DNA from: Nyssa sinensis
Lineage: Eukaryota > Streptophyta > Magnoliopsida > Cornales > Nyssaceae
Direction: 5' to 3'
Length of the DNA: 64,000 bases
Assembly: GCA_008638375.1 (NCBI GenBank)
Contig: CM018038.1
Span: 17,856,485-17,920,484 of the forward strand
Shown piece after piece: positions 43,764 through 56,540 of the stretch. Within the stretch, counting starts at the first letter, position 1. Each line of letters begins with the position of its first letter. A program made the translations under genes and the position numbers. The notes beneath the pieces were generated by a model that was given only the letters and a program-made list of their open reading frames with translations, was not told the DNA's origin and ran no database searches.

Positions 43764-44976
43764 AAACAAAGTTAGAAAAAAGAAGAAGAAGAAAAGGCCT
43801 CACAAAGCTCTCCCTTACATGTCTACACTCAAGAATGTGAATCACTCTACACTCGTGTTTCACTCAAAAATTACGTGGCTTTAACCCTCTAATGTCCTCA
43901 CCACTCTTGCCTTTTTCCACTCGATAATTCTCTTTCAGCTCTTTTGAAACTAAAGGAACAATACGCAAAAATTTCCAGCAACAATTCACCAAAAACTCAT
44001 CAAAGAATTTCAAGTTTTAAAAGCAAGAATACAATGAACACGGATGATTAGATTTTTTTTTTGGAAGCACAAAATAGCAGAAAAATCTCCACAAAAAATT
44101 TGATTTCGAGGTGAGGTGAGTTTTGGGCTTATTGGAACCAAAATGGATGAAACAAACAAAAAAATTTTCTTCGGGCTTTTGGTACTCTTTTTTTCTTTTT
44201 TTTTTTTTTACAGCAACCTTGAATATGCTGTCTCTCTCCTTTTTTTTTTTTTGTACTCTTTTTTTCTTTTTATACTATCTCTTTTTTTTTTTTTTTTTGT
44301 GTGTGTGTGCTGTCTCTTTTTTTTTAAAAAAAAGAAAAGAAGTCAAAGGGGCCCAAGGCGCTTCAAGGCGTAAGACAAAGCAAGGAAAGGAAGAAAAAAA
44401 AATAAAGAAAAAAACCGAATAAAGAAAATGAAAGAGAAAAGTCAAAAAGCCAAAAAGAAGCAGAAGATTAACAAAAAAAAAATGAATAAAATGGAGCTCC
44501 TGGAGGACGGCTGAAGCAAGAAAATAAAGAAAAGAAGGGCAGTTGCGGCACAAGCAATAAAAGAAAAGAAGGAAAAAGAAGAAAGTGGCGTGCGGCGCTG
44601 GGACGGTAGAAAAAAGAGGCGCTGGGCTGAGGAAGAAAAAAAAAATGGAGCAGCGGCTTTGAGTTTTGTTCTCTGGACAGTAGGAAGCGGCGCTGGGCAG
44701 TATAAAATAGAAGAAAAAGGGGTGTGCGGTTGCTGCGGCGTGGGAGTATTTAATTTAATTTTTTTTCACTGTTCAATTCTAAGAAAAAAAATAAACGCTG
44801 AAACAGACCTGAAGAAACCAAAGAAACGGCTAGGCGCAGGGGCTGATTAGAAAAAAGGAATATAGAAGCGTCGAAACGACGGTTGAACCTATAACTTTGT
44901 GAATAATTTTTTTTTCAAGAATAATAATCTAATGCAAGAATTACAAATGATAGATTAGACCTAATTTGTAGTCTGA
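43764..44976 (-). other. 5' leader of internal region 2
   Basis: About 1.2 kb without a credible gene. It contains long T runs with TG repeats (44180-44330) and the stretch 44400-44976 shared with internal region 1. Frames here, some long on the plus strand, are low-complexity Phe/Lys runs. Confidence 0.75.
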
Positions 44977-44988
44977 GCTCTGATACCA
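44977..44988 (-). other. Primer-binding site, internal region 2
   Basis: TGGTATCAGAGC on the minus strand, two bases after LTR 3. Confidence 0.9.
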
Positions 44989-44990
44989 AA

Positions 44991-45918
44991 TGATGTGAAC
45001 CTCGCCAAGAAATAACAAGACCCGACAACAAGAAGGAAAATCCAAGATCGTTTTACATTCAGATCTGAATGGAGGACCTCAACCCGTTGTTTACGACAAA
45101 TAAGAACCTCAGTATATATGACCTCAACCCGTTGTTTAGTGCGAAACATGAACCTCGGTATAAGAAAGACGCCACAAACGGTGGTGGAAATCCGTTTGAT
45201 AAGTCGTTGGTGAACGCCATGGGAAATCCCGATAAGTTCAGATAGTTCTTCAAAGAGCCGTAGAGAAAATACTCTCACAATTTTACAAAATAATCGTCTC
45301 CCTGCCACATGTGGCTACAAGTTAATTTTAAAACACTCTTTGAAACCCTAGGGCCGAATAAGGCCTACATTAAACAAAAGATATGGGCTAAACATTTTCA
45401 GGCCCAAAACATCCTAAACTACCAACTAAATTAATAAAAGAAACCCACTAATTAAGTTAGAATTTTGCGCAGCCAAAAACGTCATCAGTGCAGGTACAAC
45501 AACTTCAAACCCAATTTCGACCTTGATGCAGCCCGAATATCAGAAACCTCAAAACATGAAAGTTATATAAATATTCCTTGGCTTTCCATAGCATCTTGAA
45601 TCATCTCAATCGGAGCTCGGATGAGAGAGTTATGCCTAGATTACGAAGCGACGTTGAAATTGTACGAAAATCGCCCAATTAGCGTTTTTGCCAATTTAAG
45701 CTTAGCCTTGGCCAATTTCTTCTCGAACTTGAATCGTGTTGATGAATCTTTGTTGCCCACGTAGTTCATGCTCAATGGGCCTCCACGAATTTGCCTGGGT
45801 CCATGCCTCTTGAATCAATCCGTTGAGTACATCCTTAAACTTCTTTGCTCGTGCTCTCATAACCGGCCCAATTGGGACTTGAACTGGATCCCTTGAAGTT
45901 GTGCTATGATTTGCATCA
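44991..45918 (-). repeat. CRM array LTR 3 (5' LTR of internal region 2)
   Basis: 928 bp from TGATGTGAAC to TTTGCATCA. The right flank is not pol but unrelated TTATATATG sequence, which confirms that the LTR really includes the pol C-terminal coding region. Confidence 0.9.
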
Positions 45919-46283
45919 TTATATATGTTTAGTGTGTGTGTGTGCTATGCATGTTGTGCGTACAAAGGCAGACATAGAGTGTGTACATTGTGTGCGTGTA
46001 GAGCGAGAGAGAGAAAGTGAGAGTGAAAAAGGAAGTAGGAGGAAGAAGGGGTTCCATGCATGTAATTTAAGGGCTGATCTTGGGAGTCAACAACTTGAAC
46101 CCTAGAATAAGAAGAACACCCAATGGAAAGGTAAAAGCTCTCAATTCTGATTTTCTTTCTTAGGAAAAAATAGATGATATAGCACTATTTTGTGATCATT
46201 GATGACTCTAAATTGCATGCATGTGCTTATGGTGTTTGTTACAAGGAAATAAGAGTGAATTGGGACGTTTTAAGTTAGGAAAA
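45919..46283 (+). repeat. Tekay-like LTR leader fragment
   Basis: Contains TG repeats and GAGAGAAAGTGAGAGTG, then TTAAGGGCTGATCTTGGG, GGTAAAAGCTCTCAATTCTG and GCATGCATG text. The order resembles LTR C at about 60140-60430 (GAGAGAAAGTGAGAAC, GGTATAACTTCAAAATTCTC, GCATGCATT). It probably resumes at 56701 after LTR J. No gene. Confidence 0.45.
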
Positions 46284-46790
46284 TGATGAAAATCAACAAG
46301 CACCATTAAAAGGTCCATTGCATGTGCCAGTTGGGCCTATTACTAGAGCAAGATCCATGAATATCAAAGAAGCACTTAATGGGTTGATTCAATAAATTTG
46401 GGCTGATTCTAAAATGGGGCATTCCAAGCTTGGCCCAAAGGAAGATGAAAGCGTAATAAATTTGATCCAAGCTATTGATGGGATTGATCTTGCTTAATTG
46501 GGTATAAATTCCTTAGCAATGGCGTGGATTATTGGCTGACTATGGCTTGAGTGGGCGGGGAATTAGAAGGATTAATTGGCTGGTTGACTTTTTTTTTTTG
46601 GTAAGTAAATAAATTTATAAAAGAAAAGAAGAAGAAGGTACAAAATCAAGAGGGCATACCCTCGAACAAGCTAAAGGGAGGGAAGGACTACTACAGGCAG
46701 AAGAACTCCCAACCCAAAGCCACAAGAACTAAACAAAAGAAAGACAAGAACAAGAGGGCATACCCTCAAAGACATACAAGAATGAGAACA

Positions 46791-49700
46791 TTACATATTA
46801 AAAATGCTACTTGGGAGAGACCAATTGCTTTGAAGATGTCTGTTGGAGATAGTGTTTGCAATCCTTTTTGAGGTAGCGAGCCTGCCACGGATCATATCCT
46901 GAGCTTGAGCAATGATAGCCTGGGGAGTTTTCTTTAAAGTGGTGAACAATCTACTATTCCTTTCTCTCCAAATGGTATAGACTGTGCATGCTTGGGTAAG
47001 CTTGCCTATAGTAGAAGAGAATACCTTGCCCTTGAAGGTATTGCTAGCCCAAAGAATGATCTGCTGCCAATCTCCTGAAAGGCATCAAAACCCACATAAG
47101 AGAGCAAATGAGACCATATGATGGAAGAGAAGGAGCAAGAGAAGAACAAATGATTGTGACTCTCAGCCTCGCGCATACAAAGAAGAGGCGGTCCTTGGTA
47201 TTAAGGCTGTTCCGGATGGCCAGCTAAAGAATAAACCCAGCCCTGGGTAAGGCTTTAGGGTGCCAGACAAGCTTCCACCAATGAACCAGGGGTTTACGGC
47301 AGCGGAGAAGATCCCAAGCTGAGGTGATGGAGAAATCCTCATCGGGGGAGGGTAACCAAATAGCCTTGTCTTCCCGTTGGGGGAAAGGATGAAGGTTGTT
47401 GGGCATACCATTTTTAAGTTCAAGTAAATGAGGAGAGTTAGCTATAGGTCAGTTCCAATGATGATCCAAGATGATGGAGCTAACTTTAGCCTGTCTCCCC
47501 AGACCCGAGTCGTAAATAACTCTATCCCCCATATTGTCGAATATGGTGCCATTGGGGAGCCAGTAATCAAACCACAGAGATGCAAAGAGGCCATTACCAA
47601 TAGAAATTTTGATGCTAGATTTGAACAAAGATCTGAATTGAAGCATTTTCCTCCAAGTCCAAGAGCAAGATTGGGGACACTTGACCTCCCAGAAGCTCTT
47701 GCCTTTCAGCAGATTACTACGAATCCAAAGAACCCAAGGGGAATGAGAGGGATTTTGAAACATGGCCCATATAAGCTTCCCTAAAGCTGCTTTATTCCAA
47801 TCAGAGAGTTTCTTTATCCCAAGACCCCCTTCATTTCTAGGACACGTTATATCATCCCATGCGACTTTCGAACCGGATGAGATGAGATGGTTACCACTCC
47901 AAAGGAACGATCTCATTGCTTGCTCAATTTGATTAACCACTTTCTTGGGAAGAATGAAATGGGACGACCAGTAAACTTGAATGCTAAACAGCACTGATTT
48001 GATAAGTTGAAGCCGTCCTGCATAAGAAAGGGATTTGGTAGACCAATGGGTAATTTTCCCAATGATACAATGAACCAATGATTTGCAATCCTGGGCTTTC
48101 AGCTTGGTGGAGATCAAAGGGACACCAAGGTAACGGATAGGAAGGGATCCTTCGGGGAAGCCAATATGCTCCGTGATACAATGCCTGAGGGTGCAATCCA
48201 CCCTAGCTAGGAAGATGTTGCTTTTGGAGGCATTGTTGAGGAGGCCAGAAAAGGTAGCAAATGTGGCAAGTCCGTCCTTGAGAATAGAAGCTGAAAGGAG
48301 ATCACCATGACAGAAAAGCCTAATATCATCAGCGAAGCAAAGATGAGTGAGCTTGGTTTTATGGCATCTCCAATGATGCTTGAATTGAGGAACATCTGAT
48401 TTCTGGTGGAGAATCAAAGAGAGCACATCCATAGCAAGCACAAAAAGATAGGAGGAGAGAGGATCACCCTGTCTTAAGCCTTTAGCTCCATGGAAGAAAC
48501 CTTCAAGCTCGCCATTAATAGCAACTGAGAAACGGGCAGTAGAGATGCAGCAGTGAATCCAATCAATAAAAGGCTGAGGAAATCCCATGATGCTCATAGT
48601 ATCAATGAGAAACTCCCAGCGCACCGAATCAAAGGCCTTCTTAAGATCAACTTTCATAGTACAACGTGGAGAACCTGAATTCTTATGGTAATTATGCATG
48701 AGCTCTTGAGCAAGAAGGATGTTGTCACTAATTTTCCTCCCATGAATAAAAGCGGATTGAGCCGGGTCAATAAGACTAGGGAGAACACTCTTGAGCCGGT
48801 TGGCGCGAATTTTGGAGATGGCTTTGTAGATAGTGTTACAACAGGATATAGGCCGATAGTCATGGATAGATGAGGGATTAGGAACCTTGGGGATAAGGAC
48901 AATGGCAGTGGAATTGATCTCTTTGAGTATGGATTTGGAAGAGAAAAATTCAGAAATAGCAGCAATGACCTCGGTCTTGACAATACTCCAAGCTTTTTGA
49001 AAGAAAAAGCCATTGAAACCATCCGGCCCTGGAGCTTTATTAGGATGGAGGCTGAATAGAGCTTCTTGGATTTCAGTTTCAGAGACAGGATATTGGAGAG
49101 CTGTGAGGGAGTCAGTGGGCAGGCGCTTTGTGATAAAGCCTGCAAGAGCTTGCTTCCCAGGATAAGGAATAGAACTTTCAGTACCGAGGAGAGCATGATA
49201 ATAGTTGACAATGGTACCCTTGATCTCCTTAATGTCCTTAATTCGATTACCAGAAGCATCAAGAAGGCTGACAATCTTATTACGGTTTCTTCTGCTATTC
49301 ACTGATTTGAAAAAGAAGGAATTGTTTTGATCACCTTCGGTAAGCCATTGAACACGAGATTTTTGCTTGGCAAGGCTCTCCTCACTGGTGAGGATAGAAT
49401 AATAAAGATGGCGAGCTTTTTTTTCCTCCTGGATGAGCCTACTAGACCCTGGATTCTGCTCAATAAGAATTTGGATGTCATGAAGCTTAGAACGGGCTTC
49501 TTGGGCTCTTGAGGAAATGTTCTTGAATTTATTTTGGTTAAATTCCTTAAGGGCATACTTAAACTTTCTTTAGTTTTTGGCAGCAGATGAACATAGCTGT
49601 GCCCTGGATAGCAGAGTTCCATGCCCGTTCAATAGTAGGAAGAAAATCATCATCGTCAACCCAAAAATTAAAGAATTTAAAAGGACTCTTGCTTTTTTTC

Positions 49701-50416
49701 AAAGGAATGCCTGATCTAACTATAACTGGGGAATGATCAGATAACCCAGGGGGGAGAAATTCAGCCTCCGCAGAAGGAAAAGAAGTGAGCCATTCTTGGT
49801 TGACTAGAGCTCTATCAAGCTTCCTTTGAATGGTGAGGGGAGCTGCCTGGCCATTCCACCAGTTGAAAAAGTGGCCAGTAAATCGCAAGTCCTCAAGCTC
49901 AGAGTTCATAAAGCAGTTGTTGCAATCATCCATAACAGGGGGCCAATCTGGACTGCCACCTTTCCTTTCATAAGGGAAACGAATGGCATTGAAATCGCCA
50001 AGCAGAAGCCATGGGACATCCTTGGAAATGGAGGCCTGGAGAGAGATGTTGCTCCATAAGTCATTCCGATGAATTGGAGAGTTGGAACCATCAATAACAG
50101 AAATGGCAATGGGAGAATTGGTGGCTCCAACTGTAGCATTGCAGTGGATGGCTTGAGCATTGGCACAGGAAGAGTGAATCTGCAAAATAGAGTTATTCCA
50201 TCCTATCCAAATCCTCCCGGAGGGAGCATGAGAATAGTTATGTAAAAAAGACCATCCAGGGATGAGAGAGTTAGAAATAGGATCTTTAGAACCTACCTTA
50301 ATTTTAGTCTCAACAATACCAATGAAACAGAGAGAATAATCACGAGCAAAGGATCGGATTTCACGCTGCTTTAAGGGGCTGTTCAATCCCCGTATATTCC
50401 AACAAGCAAAGTTCAT
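46791..50416 (-). pseudogene. LINE IV ORF2, endonuclease-RT-zf-RVT (few breaks)
   Basis: The endonuclease (50416-49559, 285 open codons) has MNFACWNIRGLNSPLKQRE, IVETKIK, WLLLGDFNAIRFP, WNGQ and the LSDHSPVIV motif with the catalytic His. A frameshift near 49560 separates the linker. RT is a 617-codon open frame (49302-47449): HPNKAPGPDGFNG, STAIVLIPKVPNP, DYRPISCCNTIYK, KVDLKKAFDSVRW, GLRQGDPLSSYLF and FADDIRLFC at about 48325. After a stop at 47449 the C-terminal zf-RVT-like part (47406-47224 and on to 46791) has WKLVWHPKALPRAGF. Starts 1 base before ORF1's stop (ATGA). Confidence 0.9.
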
Positions 50417-53400
50417 GGAGAATAGGAGAGAAGGTTAGGATCTGGCGTCCCTTTTTTCCTTAAAAGCCTTCTCTGCCGCCTTTGCTTCTTGAGCTGATTT
50501 CGTGTGTAATTACTTCCAGTGTCAACCTCATCTACTTTGGTGATTCTGTCCACTAAAGAATTAGATTCAGGAGAAGCTGTTGAATTAGAATAGTGATCTG
50601 CGGATGGACTGCTGTCGTCTGGAAGAGGCCTGCTGGAATTAGCTTTATTTGGGGACAACAGAAACTCAGTACCTTCATTGTGGAGAAGGAGACTTGGATG
50701 CTGATTTGAAGTCGTGGCCATAACTTGACCAGTGGGGTTCTGATAAGAGCCACGTTGCAGAATATCTGAGCAATCAAGGAGAGGATCACTACTGGTAGTT
50801 CCTATCTCCATTGATTTTATAGGCTGGACTGCATAAGAAGTTTTTTGCTGCTCTATAAACTTGGTGGAGCTTTCAGGCTGTGAGGCATTAGCTGAGGTGC
50901 TAACAGAGTTGTCAAGTAAAGTAGCATTGCTAGTAGCACCAATCTCCATTGTTTTAATAATCTGGATATCATAAGAATTTTTTGGCTGCTCGGTATCCTT
51001 TGGGAAGCTTGCAGGCTGAGTGACAGCAGCGGAGGTGCGATTAGTGTTGAGAGAATCGTCAATTTGGATGGCCTTTCCCTTACGTGAAACCACTCTCCAT
51101 TCACTCTTGTTCTTGATGGGAGCATCGTGGGTAGAGGAGTGATTGGACTTTCCTTCATCAATTTTCATAGAAGGGCAGCTCGCAAGCCTATGTCCAAAGG
51201 TGTGACAGTGGGTGCACATGGAGGGAAGCCACTGGTATTCTACAAAAATTTCCACTTTGGATTGGTCAAAAATTTTGATATCAAAACAATCAAGAAGATC
51301 GTTGGTAGCATCGACCTCAACACAGATCCTGGCATAGCTAATTCGGGATTGAGCTTCAGTATGGGAATCTGCATATAGCGGTTTACCAATGGCGCTAGCA
51401 ACGTAGCTTAGCCCTTGGGCTATCCAAAGTTCATAAGGGACGTTGAAAAACTTAACCCAGACAGGGATTTTTGCCACATCTTTTTTAGATAAAGCCATAC
51501 TAGGTTTCCATCTTTGAAGAATTATATAACGCCCAGAAAAATGCCAAAGACCACCTTCAAGTATATTATTGATAGCCTGCAAAGAATCAAATTTAAAGAA
51601 GAAAAACCCATTGCCATTAGTTAGAACTTCATAGAGACCATCTTTACTCCATAATTTTTCAGCAACCCTTTGAACCCATAGGAATGGCATTTTCCGGTCT
51701 AGAAAGTAACCCACTAATGTATTTTCCCAGCTTTGAACTCCTGCACGAATGACCTCTTGGGGTGGTTCAACCGTGATTTGATTACCTTCAATTTGGGGTT
51801 ACTGGTATTCCAAAATAAATTTTTTAACAGGGGCCTGAGGTTGGAAAAGGGAGGACCAGACGGGACCAGGCGGTGGAGTGCCAGGCTGATGCGGAAGGGA
51901 CTGGGGTAATTTCTCATGAGAGACGAAGGCAGCCTGATGGACAGGTGTTTGGGATTAAACAGGTGTTTGGGGATGAATAGGGGAAATAAAGCTTTGGTTA
52001 AGAGCTGACGAGACCTGTGGGGTACCACCAAACTGGTTAGTAACGGGGCGGACTGCATCAGAGAATGCATTAGGAATATCTCTAAGGGAGTGGATAGTTG
52101 GTTCAAGCCCATTGGTATTCGAGGTTGCCTCCCTAGTGCATACTGCTGATGCAGAGTAGGTAATGGGAACCCCATCACCAAACGAACCCTCCACTGAATG
52201 GACGCCAGCAGCACTAGCCGAGGATCGGATAACAGCTCTATTAGCAGTGTTTGTGGCGAGAGCATCACCTTGCATGTGAAAAGAAGCAACAGCTAAATGA
52301 CACGTGGATATGGCTTGGCTTGCAACAGCACTAGTGGAGCTATTTGTGTGTAAAGGAGTGGCTTGTGTCACGACCCGAAACCCACCCTATGCGGATTTCA
52401 TGTCGCGGGGCCGACCCTAAGGCCGTCCCTACTTTTTCCATTCTTGTATCATAGTACTAATGCAAAGTACTAAACTCTTAAAACAATAACAGCGGAAGTT
52501 TATCACTACAGTAGTCAGCGGAAGTCTTAACATACATCATATGGTTTTACAGTACCGAGTCAAAACTAAACATAACCAGCACCCGTGGGTGGTGAATACA
52601 TGGGAGAATTAAAACATAGTCTGATACAATTCTTCAAAATATCCTCCTATGCTTCCAGACTCCTATTGGGGTCTTGCGGTGTCATTACCTAAAAAAGGGT
52701 AAGTAGGGTGGAATGAGCTACAAGAGCCCAGCAAGTAAATACAGATCTCCGACACTGGTATCGAGGATCATAAAAGAATATGAATCCAAGAATAAGAATA
52801 TGATAGCCAATCATAAAAATAAGATGCTATAATAGCCAATGGGAACAATTGTCATGATGGCAAATGAACAGTGGGATCACAATGTGTAATCAGTAGGAAT
52901 GGCATAACAATGTCCTGGAATTCTTGACGATAATACAATAACAAGAAAGTACTGCCATTATAATTGATCACAATAAATCAATAAAGGAATATCTCACAAT
53001 ACAAGATAATCACAAGAATAATGTAATTCAACAATTATAGTCGAGCAATCGTGTAAGAGATGCTTTTATTCTATGTCAGGGCTTAGCACGCCCTCGGTCC
53101 TTGGGGGCCCGGTTTACCCCCTTCAGTGCATTCCAGTGTATGGCCATATGTCCGTTCACGGACTCGACCTGAAGGTCTTCAGTGTATTTAAAAGCATCGG
53201 ATGGATATTGTGACTGAGCACAAATCCAGTATACATAAACATTTCATGATCATTAATGATTCCATAGGAGTATATAAAAATGGAATATCATAAATTCAAT
53301 GGAAACATAACAATAGGCATTTCAAAGCACGGTTCAACATGATAACAATGGTACAACAATAAATCAATGTCCACCAGATAGAACAATATCACATTGTGGA

Positions 53401-56060
53401 GACAATAACATCAAATACGCTCAGGAGTACAAGTTTGGCAGTAAAAGAATGAACTTGGCTTGATAACACCACATGGAAGAGAAAAGGTATCTACTTACCT
53501 CTAATGAAATCTTAGCTTAGAAATTCGTGAGTGGGCCTTTCCCCTTCAAGTTCCCTATATATCAATAAACGTGTTTCAGAATAAATGTTTATTCATCATC
53601 TTACGTCTCGTCATCTTAAGTATCTCTAATGCCAATTTAGACTTCACCATTGAGTCCATAGGGTTCGGAATAATAAAAATTCACTAGTTCTTTAATTCAA
53701 TCGGAGTCCATTTGACTCACCTATGAAGCAGGGGTATTTTGGTCATTTTTACAAGTCGTAACTTTTCGGGACTCTGTCTCGTGAAACGGACCTCACCATT
53801 GGACTCAGAGCATCCGAGATAATAAAAATCGACTAATCATTTACCTTGTTTGGACCTCGTTTGACTCGTAATTAAGGAAGGGTTATTCTTGTAAAATTAA
53901 CATTTTCTTGTTGGGCCTTAGTGGAATTACCTACAACTTTTAGGGTCAAAGTGTAATTATGCAGAGTTGCGGTCTGAACCAGTTGGTTCACGACCAGAAA
54001 CCCTAAACTGGTCTGCCCATTTCCTGAACCAACCGGTTCAGTTCAAATCAAAGAACCGGATTGAGATATTCTCTTATCTACCTTATCCACGTTTTAGATA
54101 ACCCCAAAAACCCAATTTGATTTACTATGTTCGTGTCCAAACAAGCCCAATCCCTTTTAATTTTAAAACAAAACGACATAGTGTTGGTACCTGTATTGCA
54201 GTCGGTCGGATCTCAACCCGACCGGACCCAGACCCGGTCTCATCCTGACCCGAAGAAGCCCCCGATAATCCGGTCATCTTCTCCGGTGGGTTTTCCGGCC
54301 ATTATCGCCGGAACAGTAAAATTCTCTACGGATCTCACTGATTTCACGTCCGTTTCCTACTGTTTTCGTTCCAAATGAAATCTAGGATTTAAAGAAACGT
54401 TTGAGGACTAAATTTGGCTCTCCATGTCAGCAGTTTTCCAACACCCATTCCCAGTTTTCGGCGTTGCACCGGTGAGGGAATAACTGGCCATAGAATGGCC
54501 ATTTCTTGACCATTTAAACTGATTCAAAGTGTTTTGAGATCCTGGGGTAATTTCCTATTCATATTATGGTTCAATTTTCCACTTGGGTTCACCTATGTTT
54601 AATCAATTTTTCTAACCGAAACCCAGTTCTATTTTTCTTGTTTTTTCCTTCTTTGTTTCAAGTCCTGCTATTTCAGTAATCAACTCTATTATCATATGAA
54701 GTAAAATTAGAGAGTGAAGGCGCAATAGTTTACCTGTTCTCAGCCAACTCCTGTACCTCAAGTTTCAGTTCTCTCTCTATCTCTACGTCTGGTTCTTTTC
54801 TCTCCTTCCAATTCTTGCGATTCTATTTTCTCTCTCTTCAAATTCCTTCTTTATTCCCTTAACCGACCCCCAGTCGGTGGCCCTTGCCACCTGTAGCTGC
54901 GGTGGCAGCATACCCATGCACACAAGACACCTCACACTTATTTCTCTCTCTCCTCTCCTCCTCACACGTTGCACCCTAGCCCTCTCTTGCTGATTTTCTA
55001 ATCGGTGGCTTTGCCACCTTCCTTACAATGCAATGCTCACATGACACACACACACCTTACATTTATGTTCACAATTTTTTATATATATATTTACATATAT
55101 TACTCAATCTACCATATATATGTTTATATGGCCGTATACATATTTATATATATATATATATATATATTCAAAAGATCACTTTAATACATTATTATGCATA
55201 TATATTCATATATACATATCCATTTAATTATGCAACATAAACTTAAAACAGTTCGGGTTTTATTATTGTATCGACTTACCTCGATATTTGTGCCGTATCC
55301 CGAGTCGGGGTATTACAGCTTGCGTGTTCTGTTGGAGAATCGAATAGCTCTAGGGCAACCTACTGTTCTCAGTAGCGTAGAGGGCACTGTCCGCACTAGT
55401 ATGGGGGGTACTGTCAGCACCTTTTGGGCCTGCACCTGTAGGCATATCAGATTTGATTTTTCCATCCGTTGGAGCTCTATCAATTACAGCCGTTGGATTA
55501 TTTCGCCTTGCTTCAGTATGTGACACGTTGGCAGTATGGATCAGAGAGGGAGTTGGACGAGCAGTTCTCCAACGCCCATTGTGTGAGGAGTGAGCTCCAC
55601 GCGTCTCTTGGGGAAGCTGCCGTCTACCATTGCCATGAACACCAGTTCTCTGGTAGCCATTGGAGGTGACTGGTATTGGTCCATGCATGAAGGAATCATC
55701 AGTTGAGAAGCCTCCATATTCCTTTTCTAGATCAAGAGCAACCTGTGGGATAAATTCCCCAAGCTCTACGCCATCAGCCCAGGACAGAGCAGGAGAAAGA
55801 TTTTCAGGCGTCTTAGTGGTGGCTGAAGCATTGGATAATCCAGTGGCTATATCAAGAATATCGTGAGATGATCCTTGCTGCCATTGGCGTTCATTTTCTG
55901 CGACATGAGCTATAACGGTTGTTTCATCAACACCAATACGGTCCACATTTGCACCAGGACAGAAACCAGTAATGGGATAGCTGAGAAGAGAAGAAGCATT
56001 CGGGATTGGTTCTGAAGGGCTTGTTTCCTGATCATGAATGGAGGCTTCAATAGAAGCCAT
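50413..56060 (-). pseudogene. LINE IV ORF1, DUF4283/CCHC protein, split by LTR E
   Basis: The ATG at 56060 (MASIEASIHDQETS) opens the N-terminal segment to 55323, containing FIPQVALDLEKEYGGFS. After LTR E the frame resumes at 52365 (QATPLHTNSSTSA), with a stop near 51955 and another near 51797. From 51714 it is open for 433 codons: GYFLDRKMPFLW, NGNGFFFFKFDS, WVKFFNVPYELW, ARICVEVDATNDLLD, the knuckle CTHCHTFGHRLASC, a Ser/Gln/Thr-rich tail and NQLKKQRRQRRLLRKKG. Without the insert the protein would be near 900 residues. Its TGA overlaps the ORF2 ATG. Confidence 0.88.
52366..55317 (-). repeat. Solo LTR E, Tekay-like (2,952 bp), reverse orientation
   Basis: TGTCACGACCCG at 52366 to GGTATTACA at 55317, flanked by GCTTG on both sides (52361-52365, 55318-55322). 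The flanks join LINE IV ORF1 in frame. The reverse complement starts TGTAATACCCCGACTC and ends GGGTTTCGGGTCGTGACA, matching LTRs B and C. It carries a GGACTCAATGGTGAGG-type motif (in reverse near 53640-53660 and 53790-53810) and an (AT)n run near 55140. No coding region. Confidence 0.9.
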
Positions 56061-56409
56061 TGCAAGAAGCAGCAAAGATTATAGAAACACTAGAGAGAGA
56101 AGCTCTCCCTTCTCTCTAAAATGAATTGCATACTGGTTGACTTTCCAGTTCCATACCAATTAATTGGTTGGTTGACTTGCCTATTTCAAACCTTCCTCAA
56201 GCGTGATTTCCTTTCCCATTTCAGTCTATTTTTGGTGGAAGGATCTGCTAATTTCAAACCAAATTAGCCTTAATTTTATGCTTCTATTATTTAGTCCTAT
56301 TTTATCTACTTTCCTATTTTTTGGAACCAAGTTAGTTTCCTTTTCCTTATAGCAGGCGTGTAGGGCAATTTTAATATTTTGCAGTCTTATTTTCAGCCAT
56401 GTTTTTTTT

Positions 56410-56417
56410 TATAAAAA
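56410..56417 (+). promoter_or_regulatory. TATA box of LTR J
   Basis: TATAAAAA after a T run, about 290 bases before the LTR end, followed by GCATGTACTCATTG. Position fits an LTR promoter; activity cannot be judged. Confidence 0.4.
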
Positions 56418-56540
56418 GCATGTACTCATTGTAATGAGGGAAGGGAATTAAAATCAAAGAAAACGTAAGGTTTGCTTCTTCTATTGGTTCTTCAGAGAAC
56501 TTGTGAACTTATCAAGGATTCTTCCTTGTGGTGTGCCAAT

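Larger units (their letters stand above)
36427..45918 (-). mobile_element. CRM-like chromovirus array: LTR-int-LTR-int-LTR
   Basis: Three direct LTR copies (36427-37352, 39296-40223, 44991-45918; 926-928 bp, ends TGATGTGAAC and TTTGCATCA) alternate with two internal regions, all reading minus. Both internal regions have primer sites next to an LTR and polypurine tracts next to another. The RT text DEWKTAFKTRYRLYEWLVMP and the integrase text [13 protein letters not shown] resemble the CRM lineage. Flanks differ: CAGGG left, TTATA right, so this is not one simple insertion. Each internal region has a different large deletion. Confidence 0.85.
46592..56132 (-). mobile_element. LINE copy IV, full length, 12-bp target duplication
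   Basis: A minus-strand LINE of about 6.6 kb after removing LTR E. CTGGTTGACTTT flanks it at 46580-46591 and 56133-56144. The poly(A) is the T run ending at 46599. Order from the right: leader, ORF1 (ATG 56060), ORF2 (ATG 50416), 3' UTR. It has the best-preserved frames in the window, including 617 uninterrupted RT codons, but ORF1 has two stops and ORF2 at least three breaks. It inserted into LTR J. Confidence 0.93.

Noticed and set aside
44116..44422. Phe/Lys-rich ORFs in the CRM leader
   Set aside because: They arise from T and A homopolymer runs and overlap on both strands; no domain and no conservation beyond composition.
36427..45918. One intact CRM element with an extra LTR
   Set aside because: Flanking 5-mers differ and both internal regions lack essential parts, so it is not a single intact insertion.
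45919..46283. TG/GAGA-rich stretch as a host promoter
   Set aside because: Ordered similarity to the leader part of LTR C makes an LTR fragment more likely.
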